The notes under the pieces: generated by a model
What the model was told of the DNA's origin: nothing
Database searches by the model: none
The model's input: only the letters and a program-made list of their open reading frames with translations
Source of the DNA: Bacillota bacterium
Lineage (GTDB): Bacteria; Bacillota_I; Bacilli_A; MOL361; Turicibacteraceae
DNA length: 24,322 nucleotides
Assembly (NCBI GenBank): GCA_003486705.1
Contig: DNGE01000134.1
Span: 18,163 to 42,484 of the forward strand
Direction: 5' to 3'
Shown here: positions 7,308-14,619 of the stretch, in pieces
Position numbering within the stretch: the stretch's first letter is position 1
Layout: each line of letters starts with the position of its first letter
Made by a program: the position numbers and the translations under genes

Positions 7308-7805
7308 TTATTCACCTTTTCCGTTATACTGAACAATAAAATACTCGACCGTATTATCTTCAGCTGTCCACCCAATATAATGCATCGGAATAGTTTCCGT
7401 TTCGAAGCATAAAATGACGATCACGTCACCTGCTTGAACAGATCCAGTAGTACTGACTGGCTTTAGTTTTTCATTTTCTTTGATGAGTGCATCCATGTCA
7501 TAATTTAAGGCCTCAAATCGTTCTTGATCAATAGCATAGGCAAACACATTTTTCAATGTAGATTTTGCTTGAAGTACAATGATTTTATTCGGATCGGATG
7601 TTAACTTCAACATATCAAATGTTGCGTTTGATAGATTTGCATCATTTAGGGCTTGCTTCACATTTTCAGCGTCCGTTTTTTCAAGGTCATAGTATGTCTG
7701 ATAAATCTGTGGTTCAATGTACTCAGACGTTTTTGCTTCATTATTTATGACATCGCATCCTGTTAGCAGTACAAAAAAACTAAACGCAATAAACAGTTTT
7801 CTCAA
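7308..7805 (-). CDS. Small lipoprotein of unknown function
   Basis: A 165-residue exported lipoprotein. It starts with RK, a hydrophobic stretch and the lipobox LLTGC, so Cys17 would be lipidated and the protein anchored outside the membrane. The remaining 148 residues are acidic and soluble, with no family that I recognise. Start choice: the ATG at 7811 lies only one or two bases after AAGGAGG, too near, whereas TTG at 7805 has the ideal 7-nt spacing and gives MRKLFIAF, so I prefer TTG. The Shine-Dalgarno overlaps the stop codon of the nucleotidyltransferase, so the two are probably translated together. It is the last gene of that operon. Confidence 0.75.
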   Translation of the reverse strand: MRKLFIAFSFFVLLTGCDVINNEAKTSEYIEPQIYQTYYDLEKTDAENVKQALNDANLSNATFDMLKLTSDPNKIIVLQAKSTLKNVFAYAIDQERFEALNYDMDALIKENEKLKPVSTTGSVQAGDVIVILCFETETIPMHYIGWTAEDNTVEYFIVQYNGKGE

Positions 7806-7817
7806 ACTCATTCCTCC

Positions 7818-8615
7818 TTAGATTAAGTTTTCTTCCTTTAAAATAGCATCTAATTCATCGACCATGTTTTGTATAACTGTTAAGATTTCGCTTGAATAAT
7901 TTCCAATGAGTTGATTGACATTCTCTTCAATATGCTTAGGATATATGCCACAGTTTGTTTTTATAATAGAAATTAGTCTTTTTTCACCTGGATGTAGCAT
8001 CTCGTTAATCGCAAATATAATATCAAAATATGAAGCTAAAAAGGCGGTCACACGATGTTGCACACTATTATAATCTTCTCGTTTTATTGCTTTTTCAATT
8101 TGGTTGTAATATGACGAATAACAGGTTCTAAGTAGTGGGTAATTCATTTTCATAATATTTTGTTTGAGTTCAGTTGGATAGTGATTTCCATATTGTGTTT
8201 GGGCTTTTTCAAATCCGCCGTGACGATCAAATAATACTTTGGCATGGGTCACATTATGAACAAAGCAAGTCGTATAACCTACGTTAGCAACATAATCGTT
8301 CATTACATTATCAAGCCCCTTTAAGATATCTTCCCAATCAAATAAACACACATCTATTTCAATTGGATAATCTCTTAAAAAATATTCATCACCACTACCA
8401 AAGTACTGATTGTCGATTTCCATTTTATCTGCATATTTTTTCGCAATGGCTAAACGTTTTTCAACTGGTATCGGTTTATTAAGAAATAAATCAAGATCGA
8501 TGTCTGAAATCGCATCGTTTCGATTTGCTGCTATTGATCCCGCAAGTGTAATAGCTTCTACTTCTTCTAACTGCGCATAGTCGTTAACAATTTGTTGTAC
8601 AATTTCCTCAAGCAT
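7818..8615 (-). CDS. Nucleotidyltransferase-domain protein
   Basis: A 265-residue protein with a polymerase-beta-type nucleotidyltransferase domain at the N terminus. The motif hGS(x)nDxD is seen at G26-S27 and D38/D40 (also D42), and the third metal ligand would be D88 in EIDVCLF. After residue 120 the protein is helical and may bind a substrate, like antibiotic nucleotidyltransferases or DUF4037-type proteins. It could transfer AMP to a small molecule, but the substrate is unknown and resistance is not shown. AAGGGGAA precedes the ATG. It lies 23 bp after the acetyltransferase gene and is followed at once by the lipoprotein gene. Confidence 0.75.
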   Translation of the reverse strand: MLEEIVQQIVNDYAQLEEVEAITLAGSIAANRNDAISDIDLDLFLNKPIPVEKRLAIAKKYADKMEIDNQYFGSGDEYFLRDYPIEIDVCLFDWEDILKGLDNVMNDYVANVGYTTCFVHNVTHAKVLFDRHGGFEKAQTQYGNHYPTELKQNIMKMNYPLLRTCYSSYYNQIEKAIKREDYNSVQHRVTAFLASYFDIIFAINEMLHPGEKRLISIIKTNCGIYPKHIEENVNQLIGNYSSEILTVIQNMVDELDAILKEENLI

Positions 8616-8638
8616 TTTTATTCCCCTTTTTTATTTTA

Positions 8639-9208
8639 TTATACTTGATTCACTGGGATTTCTTTAATGATCTTGGCTGGATTTCCGCCAACAACAACGT
8701 TATCTGGTACATTTTTTGTTATAACTGCACCGGATGCAATGACAACATTATGTCCAATCGTAACACCTGGATTAATAATGGCACGCCCACCAATCCAGCA
8801 GTTATCTCCAATCGTTATCGGTTTAGCATATTCATAGCCACTATTTCGTTTCACTGGATCAATTGGATGCGTAGCTGTGTAAATGTGAACGCCTGGTCCC
8901 ATCATACAATTGGCTCCGATTCGCACCTCACATACGTCCAAGCAAACAAAATCAAAGTTAGCAAAAAAGTTTTCCCCCACATGAATGTTGTAGCCATAAT
9001 CACATTTAAAACTTGGCTCCATATAAATATTTTCGCCCGTACTTCCTAATAATTCTTTTAAGGTAGCCACTCTTAAGTTTGCATCATCAAATGACGCTTG
9101 ATTAAATTGTGCCATTAGTTGTCTTGCACGATAACGATCTTTCACTAATTCCTCATCCATTGAAAAATACATCTCACCTGCTATCATTTTTTCTTTTTCT
9201 GATTTCAT
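8639..9208 (-). CDS. Sugar O-acetyltransferase, maltose/galactoside type
   Basis: Transfers acetyl from acetyl-CoA to a sugar hydroxyl. The 189-residue protein has the N-terminal Mac helix region (KMIAGEMYFSMDEEL, 7-21) and then the left-handed beta-helix of hexapeptide repeats (about 60-185). The catalytic histidine is H114 in TATHPID, equivalent to His115 of LacA. The C-terminal GGNPAKIIKEI is typical. Length is normal (about 185). AAAGGA lies about 10 nt before the ATG. It heads an operon with the nucleotidyltransferase and lipoprotein genes, and its promoter overlaps a cre-like palindrome, which fits control by carbon source. The true substrate is uncertain; maa is a plausible name but not assigned. 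Confidence 0.88.
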   Translation of the reverse strand: MKSEKEKMIAGEMYFSMDEELVKDRYRARQLMAQFNQASFDDANLRVATLKELLGSTGENIYMEPSFKCDYGYNIHVGENFFANFDFVCLDVCEVRIGANCMMGPGVHIYTATHPIDPVKRNSGYEYAKPITIGDNCWIGGRAIINPGVTIGHNVVIASGAVITKNVPDNVVVGGNPAKIIKEIPVNQV

Positions 9209-9242
9209 CTTTATCGCTTCCTTTCAACGTTTTAATACTCTT

Positions 9243-9272
9243 ATTTTACCAACCTGTGTGAAACGTTTTCAA
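9243..9272 (-). promoter_or_regulatory. Promoter of the acetyltransferase operon with a cre-like palindrome
   Basis: Minus-strand -35 TTGAAA (9267-9272) and -10 TAAAAT (9243-9248) with an 18-bp spacer. TGAAACGTTTTCA (9259-9271) overlaps the -35. It has the cre arms TGAAA and TTTCA but one base less in the centre than the usual 14-mer. Confidence 0.6.
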
Positions 9273-9315
9273 GGATTATTTATCTCATACCGTTTACTTC
9301 TTTTGCTTTAGGCAT

Positions 9316-9357
9316 AAAAAAAAGAATAAGCATTGATCTAACTTGATAAATGCTTAT
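9316..9357 (-). terminator. Intrinsic terminator of the spx gene
   Basis: A 9-bp stem (9326-9334 with 9349-9357), extended by a few pairs after a bulge, is followed on the minus strand by a run of eight U (9316-9323). Confidence 0.78.
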
Positions 9358-9394
9358 CCTAATTCATCTTATGACTGATTTTGTTAAAATATGA

Positions 9395-9853
9395 TTATAA
9401 CCGATTTGATTCTATGAAGTTATCACTTAACGCACGCTCAAGCGCTGTTAAGTATGAACAATTACAACTTTCACAGTTTGAACACGAGATTACATTTCGA
9501 TATTCTCGAGGTAAAAACGTACGAATCTCTTCATCATTATAACCGACTTGTAATCGATACTTATCCACTATAATGGGACGACGTAATACACTTGGGTATT
9601 TAATAATAAATTCTAATAAGTCATTCATTGACATTTCTTCGATATCTAAATTATTATCTTTAAAAGCTTTTGAACGTGTTGAAACGATATCGTCAAATCC
9701 ATTTTCTGTTTTTTCTAATATATGTTTAATTTCATCTTTTGTAATTTTAGTTACAAGTAAATTCTTTTCAACGTATTTAATCCCGTATTGTTCTAGCCAC
9801 TTTTTTGCTTTACGACATGATGAACAACTTGGTGTTGTATAAATCTCTACCAT
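9395..9853 (-). CDS. spx: Spx-family RNA polymerase-binding regulator with an extra cysteine-rich tail
   Basis: Spx binds the alpha C-terminal domain of RNA polymerase and redirects transcription under thiol stress. This 152-residue protein keeps the redox switch C10-SS-C13, Gly52 (the alpha contact in Bacillus Spx) and Arg92 in RRPI, with ArsC-like folding throughout. Spx proteins normally end near residue 131. Here a tail of about 30 residues follows FLPREYR and holds C124, C127, C130 and C132 (CxxCxxCxC), a likely metal or second redox site. The ATG at 9853 has GGAGG 7 nt upstream; an in-frame ATG at 9877 precedes the ribosome site and was rejected. It has its own promoter and terminator and sits between opp and coiA, as in Bacillus. 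MgsR-type paralogy cannot be excluded. Confidence 0.85.
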   Translation of the reverse strand: MVEIYTTPSCSSCRKAKKWLEQYGIKYVEKNLLVTKITKDEIKHILEKTENGFDDIVSTRSKAFKDNNLDIEEMSMNDLLEFIIKYPSVLRRPIIVDKYRLQVGYNDEEIRTFLPREYRNVISCSNCESCNCSYLTALERALSDNFIESNRL

Positions 9854-9887
9854 ATGTACACCTCCCAGATCGCACACTATCTTTTAT

Positions 9888-9916
9888 ATTTTACAACAGA
9901 TTACTTTTACATTCAA
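9888..9916 (-). promoter_or_regulatory. SigA-type promoter of spx
   Basis: Minus-strand -35 TTGAAT (9911-9916), 17-bp spacer, -10 TAAAAT (9888-9893); start codon about 35 bp downstream. Confidence 0.65.
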
Positions 9917-9954
9917 TATGAGCGACATGAGTTTTATCATGTAAATAATAACTA

Positions 9955-10000
9955 TTATTAAAAATAAAACTACTAGAGATTTAAAACCCCTAGTAGTTTT
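9955..10000 (-). terminator. Terminator at the end of the opp operon
   Basis: An 11-bp perfect stem (9966-9976 with 9990-10000) follows the oppF stop codon and leads into a U-rich stretch on the minus strand. Confidence 0.78.
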
Positions 10001-10004
10001 GTCA

Positions 10005-10937
10005 TTATCTTTCATTCATCCAAGTTACGATTTCATCTTCAGTTCCTAATACAAAGTGCCCTGGTTTAATTTCTGTCCAAGTTCCTTTATCATAATCAAC
10101 TTTTGATTTATCGTAATGAATACGTTGACGGTTACGTTCGTAATTTGGATCCGGTAAAGGAATGGCTGATAATAATGAACGTGTATAAGGATGAACAGCA
10201 GAACTATAAATATCTTCAGCCGTTCCTAATTCAACTAAACGTCCTAAATGCATAACCCCAATACGATCTGAAATGTATTTAACCATTGATAAGTCATGGG
10301 CGATAAATAAATAAGTTAACCCAAATTCTTTTTTCAGCATATTCATTAAGTTTACAACTTGCGCTTGAATTGAAACATCAAGTGCTGAAATAGGCTCATC
10401 GGCAATAATAAATTCAGGGTTTGTTATTAAGGCACGTGCAATACCAATACGTTGGCGTTGTCCACCTGAGAATTCGTGTGGATAACGTCCAGCGTGGTCT
10501 TTACTTAATCCAACTTGTTCTAAGATATGATAAATTTTTTGTTCACGATCTTTTTTGTTTTTATACAGTTTGTGAATGTCTAAACCTTCACCAATAATAT
10601 CAATAACACGCATACGTGGGTTTAAACAAGCCATAGGATCTTGGAAAATCATCTGAATTTTTTGACAAACTTCAGCTTTTTCAGCTTTCGATAATTTTCC
10701 TGCAATGTTTTTACCTTTGAAGATAACTTCTCCATCAGTTGGCTTATATAAACGAATGATACTACGTCCTGTTGTTGATTTACCTGATCCTGACTCACCA
10801 ACTAACCCGAACGTTTCTCCTTTATAGATCTTAAATGACATATCATCAACTGCTTTAACAACCGCATTATGTCCAAGTTTAAAATATTGTTTTAAATTTT
10901 TAACTTCTAATAAGACTTCACGTTGTTCATTATTCAT
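10005..10937 (-). CDS. oppF: Oligopeptide ABC importer ATPase OppF
   Basis: One of the two cytoplasmic ATPases that power peptide uptake. The 310-residue protein shows Walker A GESGSGKST (47-55), signature FSGGQ (155-159), Walker B FIIADE (175-180) and the C-terminal oligopeptide/dipeptide extension after about residue 230 (HPYTRSLLSAIPLPDP). The start is set by AGGAGG with 8 nt to the ATG at 10937; an earlier ATG at 10943 lies too close to that site, and in-frame codons further up fall inside oppD. The start overlaps the oppD stop by 8 nt, so translation is coupled. Last gene of oppABCDF. Confidence 0.93.
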   Translation of the reverse strand: MNNEQREVLLEVKNLKQYFKLGHNAVVKAVDDMSFKIYKGETFGLVGESGSGKSTTGRSIIRLYKPTDGEVIFKGKNIAGKLSKAEKAEVCQKIQMIFQDPMACLNPRMRVIDIIGEGLDIHKLYKNKKDREQKIYHILEQVGLSKDHAGRYPHEFSGGQRQRIGIARALITNPEFIIADEPISALDVSIQAQVVNLMNMLKKEFGLTYLFIAHDLSMVKYISDRIGVMHLGRLVELGTAEDIYSSAVHPYTRSLLSAIPLPDPNYERNRQRIHYDKSKVDYDKGTWTEIKPGHFVLGTEDEIVTWMNER

Positions 10938-11979
10938 GGACATAACCTCCTTTTGCACGAAGGCGTGCAACAGCTGCAGGCACTTCTACTTTAGGTGCTA
11001 ACTCATGTAATAACCACGTTGCTGCATAGTGAGTTTCACTCACTTTAAACATTGGTGGTTGTTCTTCTAAGTCAATTTTTAATGCATACTCACTACGCAG
11101 TGCGAATGCATCTCCAACTGGTGGATGTAAAAGGTTTGGTGGCGTTCCTGGAATTGCATATAATAACTCTTCTGATGTATCTAAATCCGGCATTGAAGCA
11201 AGTAATCCCCATGTGTATGGGTGACAAGGATTATAGAAAATTTCATCGCTTGTTCCAATCTCACAAACACGCCCTGCATACATAACAGCTACACGATCAG
11301 CAACGTTTGCAACGACTCCTAAGTCATGTGTGATAAAGATAACCGCTACATTTGTTTTTTGTTGTAATTCTTTAATTAATTCTAAAATTTGAGCTTGAAT
11401 CGTTACGTCAAGTGCTGTTGTTGGCTCATCACAAATTAAAACGCGCGGGTTACACGCAAGTGCAACTGCAATAACAATACGTTGACGCATCCCCCCTGAG
11501 AATTGGTGTGGATATTGTTTCATACGTTTTTCTGGTCGGTCAATTCCAACTAATGAAATAAGCTCTTTCGCTTTTTCAGCTGCTTCCGATTTTGATAACC
11601 CTTGATGCTTCATAATAGGTTCCATGATTTGTTTACCAATTGTCATTGTTGGATTTAACGATGTCATTGGATCTTGGAATACCATCGCAATTTCTTTTCC
11701 ACGAACTTGGTGGTATTTTTTTTCTGGAATTTGAACAAGATCAATTTCTTGACCTTGCTCATCTGTATAAACAATTGAACCTTCAGTTACTTTTCCATTA
11801 TCAGCTAAAATTCCCATAATCGTTTTTGAAGCAACTGATTTCCCTGATCCTGACTCACCTACGATGGCTAATGTTTCACCTTCATGTAATGTAAAACTCA
11901 CACCACGTACCGCACAAACAGGACCTGCGAATGTATCAAATGTGATATTAAGATTTTGAACATCTAATATTTTTTTCAT
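10930..11979 (-). CDS. oppD: Oligopeptide ABC importer ATPase OppD
   Basis: Second cytoplasmic ATPase of the peptide importer, pairing with OppF. In 349 residues it has Walker A GESGSGKS (41-48), signature FSGGM (160-164), Walker B VLICDE (180-185), H218 and the oligopeptide-transporter C-terminal region with the pattern IPGTPPNL. GGTGAG is well placed for the ATG at 11979; an in-frame GTG at 11988 lies within that ribosome site and was not chosen. It follows oppC by 19 bp and overlaps oppF. Confidence 0.93.
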   Translation of the reverse strand: MKKILDVQNLNITFDTFAGPVCAVRGVSFTLHEGETLAIVGESGSGKSVASKTIMGILADNGKVTEGSIVYTDEQGQEIDLVQIPEKKYHQVRGKEIAMVFQDPMTSLNPTMTIGKQIMEPIMKHQGLSKSEAAEKAKELISLVGIDRPEKRMKQYPHQFSGGMRQRIVIAVALACNPRVLICDEPTTALDVTIQAQILELIKELQQKTNVAVIFITHDLGVVANVADRVAVMYAGRVCEIGTSDEIFYNPCHPYTWGLLASMPDLDTSEELLYAIPGTPPNLLHPPVGDAFALRSEYALKIDLEEQPPMFKVSETHYAATWLLHELAPKVEVPAAVARLRAKGGYVHE

Positions 11980-11998
11980 AGTACTCACCGTCCCCTTC

Positions 11999-13435
11999 TT
12001 ATTTACCGCGTAAACGTGGGTCTAACGCATCGCGAAGACCATTTGCTAATAAGTTAATTGCTAACATTAAATAAATCATAAAGAATGATGGAATAATCAT
12101 CATATATGGGTAAGTTTGGAATACTTTATTTCCGCTACTTAATAAAACCCCTAGTGATGACATCGGAATTGGTAATCCTAAACCGATAAATGATAACATC
12201 GCTTCAGTTGCAATTGCCCCTGGAATTGAGAATGTTGCCATAACAACTAATTGCCCAATAATATTAGGGAATAAATGCTTGAACATTAAACGACGGTTAT
12301 TCGCTCCAAGCGTAATCGATGCCATAACGAATTCTTGATCTTTTAACTTAATATATTGCGCACGAACAACACGTGCAACCCCAATCCATCCTGTAATTGA
12401 GATGGCAATAACTAGCATAATAAATGAACCTTGTACATTTGTTAAATCGACATGAATTATTTTTTCTAACCAATCTAAGAATGGATCTTTAATGGTTAAG
12501 AAGAGAATAACAATAACAGTCGTCGGAATACTTCCAAGAATTTCCGTGAAACGCATCATTAAGTTATCAATCCATGTTCCACCATAGAATCCAGCAATCG
12601 ACCCATATAAAATACCGATTGTGAAGTCAAAGATTAATGAAATAATACCGATTAATAACGAAACTTGAATTCCTGACCATAAACGTGTCCAAATATCAAA
12701 TGCTAACTCATCAGTTCCAAAGTAGAAATATAAGTGCTCAATATTATTACGAGCATACATATCAACTTTAACTGTTAACATTTGAATATCTTGTGCATCA
12801 AATTCTGATGAGATAAATTCGAATGTTTCTAAATTACTATAAATTGAGTACTCACTCATTAATTCTGTTAAAGGAAGTGTTTCACTCGTAGATGATCCGT
12901 ACAATTTAATTGTTACTGTTTTATCTACACCGTTCCCTTCCCAAGATTCAATCACATAATCGTATGGGTGGTATTTAACACCAATCGCTTCAACAAATTC
13001 TGCTTTTGTTAAAGGTGAGTTTAATTTTTTCACATCCTCAGGTAATTTATCACCAACAAATAGTTCCTGAGTTGTCATTGTTTTTTTAATTGTACCATCT
13101 GCAATACCTAGTTTTTCAATACCAGGAATACGCGGTGGCAAATAATTTAAGCGCCCTTTTTCAATTTGTAATCCTGTTTCTGGATCTGTTAATACTGGGG
13201 CTTGATCATAGCGAATTAATTTGCCATTATCATGTTTCGGACCAAAATACGGTAAAATTAATGAGCAGGCAATTAATAAAATAATTGCATACAATGAAAT
13301 GATTGATGGTTTATTTTGTTTCAAGCGACGGAAAGCATCTTGCCAAAAGTTTAAACTTTCAGTTTTAATTGCATCTCCTTCTTTTAAATCAATAACTGTT
13401 CTTTCAAATAAAGTAGGATTATATTTCTTAGACAT
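11999..13435 (-). CDS. oppC: Oligopeptide ABC importer permease OppC with a large extracellular insertion
   Basis: One of two membrane subunits forming the peptide channel. The usual OppC has about 300 residues; this one has 478. After the first membrane helix (about 43-63) comes an extracellular stretch of about 190 residues. The normal family motif FGTDEL.FDIWTRL then appears at 240-252, leading to five further helices and the EAA loop LGANNRRLMFKHLFP (376-390). The reading frame is unbroken, so this is an inserted domain rather than a frameshift. AGGAGGTG precedes the ATG, which overlaps the oppB stop by one base. The insertion may contact the binding protein OppA. Confidence 0.92.
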   Translation of the reverse strand: MSKKYNPTLFERTVIDLKEGDAIKTESLNFWQDAFRRLKQNKPSIISLYAIILLIACSLILPYFGPKHDNGKLIRYDQAPVLTDPETGLQIEKGRLNYLPPRIPGIEKLGIADGTIKKTMTTQELFVGDKLPEDVKKLNSPLTKAEFVEAIGVKYHPYDYVIESWEGNGVDKTVTIKLYGSSTSETLPLTELMSEYSIYSNLETFEFISSEFDAQDIQMLTVKVDMYARNNIEHLYFYFGTDELAFDIWTRLWSGIQVSLLIGIISLIFDFTIGILYGSIAGFYGGTWIDNLMMRFTEILGSIPTTVIVILFLTIKDPFLDWLEKIIHVDLTNVQGSFIMLVIAISITGWIGVARVVRAQYIKLKDQEFVMASITLGANNRRLMFKHLFPNIIGQLVVMATFSIPGAIATEAMLSFIGLGLPIPMSSLGVLLSSGNKVFQTYPYMMIIPSFFMIYLMLAINLLANGLRDALDPRLRGK

Positions 13436-14394
13436 TATTTCCCACCTCCTGTTAAACGGATACGCGGATCGATGACACCGTATAATAAGTCAATAATTAA
13501 AATGACAACGACATATAAGAAACTATAGAAGAATGCAATTCCTAGTGTTAAGAAATGGTCTTTTGTTGTAACAGCATTTAACATTAATTGTGATAACCCA
13601 GGAATCCCAAAGAATTGTTCAATAACTAAACTTCCTGTCATAATTCCGATAATCATCGGTCCAATGACTGTGACAACTGGAATTAAAGCATTTCTAAAGG
13701 CATGTTTAAACATAACCTGTGTTTTCGTTAACCCTTTTGCACGAGCCAATAAGATATAATCACTATTTAAAACTTCAATTAATTCACTACGCATATAACG
13801 CATTAATGCGGCAATAACCGGTACAGCTAATGAAATAGATGGTAAGATTAACGATAAGAATTCATCCCATCTTGAAACATTACGCATCTCATCATACGGT
13901 TGATATAAAAATGGTAGAATTCCCCACTCTTTACAAACATAGTTTTGTAAGAATGCCGCTAAGACGAAAGACGGAATAGAGACCCCAAGTACCGAGATAA
14001 TTGTAATGAGATGATCAATCCAGGTTCCGCGATTTATTGCAGCAAGTGCACCTAAAACAACACCTGTTGTAACCCCGATTAGTAAAGCAATTGCTCCTGG
14101 CTTAATCGTATAAGGTAGACGAGATGAAATTAAATCTGTTACCTCTTGATTTTGTAATTTAATCGAGACTCCAAAATCTCCTTTAGCAACCCCTGCCATA
14201 TAGCGAGCATACTGCACAGGAATTGGATCATTTAATCCATATTTATTTTCTAATATTGTGATTTGTGCCGATGATAATTTATCACTATCAAACGGACTAC
14301 CTGGTATTAATTGTAAGATAATGAAATTAACTGTTAACACTAAGAATAATGTTACTACCATATACCCTAGTCGTTTAAGAATATATTTCCACAT
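13435..14394 (-). CDS. oppB: Oligopeptide ABC importer permease OppB
   Basis: Membrane subunit forming the channel with OppC. It has 319 residues and six predicted helices: the first at 9-30, then a short outer loop, then five from about 97 onward. The family loop LARAKGLTKTQVMFKHAFRN lies at 216-235, and the protein ends with the typical DLLYGVIDPRIR. Length is normal, in contrast to OppC. GGAGGT stands 7 nt before the ATG. It follows oppA after a 225-bp gap containing two hairpins, and its stop overlaps the oppC start (TAATG). Confidence 0.94.
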   Translation of the reverse strand: MWKYILKRLGYMVVTLFLVLTVNFIILQLIPGSPFDSDKLSSAQITILENKYGLNDPIPVQYARYMAGVAKGDFGVSIKLQNQEVTDLISSRLPYTIKPGAIALLIGVTTGVVLGALAAINRGTWIDHLITIISVLGVSIPSFVLAAFLQNYVCKEWGILPFLYQPYDEMRNVSRWDEFLSLILPSISLAVPVIAALMRYMRSELIEVLNSDYILLARAKGLTKTQVMFKHAFRNALIPVVTVIGPMIIGIMTGSLVIEQFFGIPGLSQLMLNAVTTKDHFLTLGIAFFYSFLYVVVILIIDLLYGVIDPRIRLTGGGK

Positions 14395-14484
14395 AACTTG
14401 ACCTCCCCTATTACTTTGTATACGTGTTCATAGTACTCTTTTCTACTCTGTTCTTCACTACACTTATGTTGTTGTCGAGTGAGT

Positions 14485-14526
14485 AAAAAATAGATTTAAA
14501 ACATGAGTATTTTAAATCTATTTTTT
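14485..14526 (-). terminator. Strong hairpin between oppA and oppB
   Basis: A 17-bp perfect stem (14485-14501 with 14510-14526) around an 8-nt loop; its last arm ends in six U on the minus strand. It could be a partial terminator or an RNA-stabilising hairpin that keeps oppA message in excess. Confidence 0.7.
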
Positions 14527-14565
14527 ATTCTAGATTTATTCTAACTATGTTCTATTATGTTTTAA

Positions 14566-14600
14566 TAAAAGCATAAGACTAAATTAGCCTTATGCTTTTA
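14566..14600 (-). terminator. Hairpin directly after oppA
   Basis: A 12-bp perfect stem (14566-14577 with 14589-14600), extendable by three pairs, followed on the minus strand by UUUUAUUA. It lies 19 bp past the oppA stop. Confidence 0.65.
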
Positions 14601-14619
14601 TTTAACTTAATGCCCTTAA

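Noticed and set aside
7818..8615. Antibiotic resistance nucleotidyltransferase
   Set aside because: The catalytic motif is shared by many nucleotidyltransferases, and no resistance-specific feature or mobile context is seen.
11999..13435. OppC length as evidence of a gene fusion or frameshift
   Set aside because: The frame is continuous, the family motif and EAA loop follow in normal order, and no second known domain is recognised, so an inserted outer loop explains it better.
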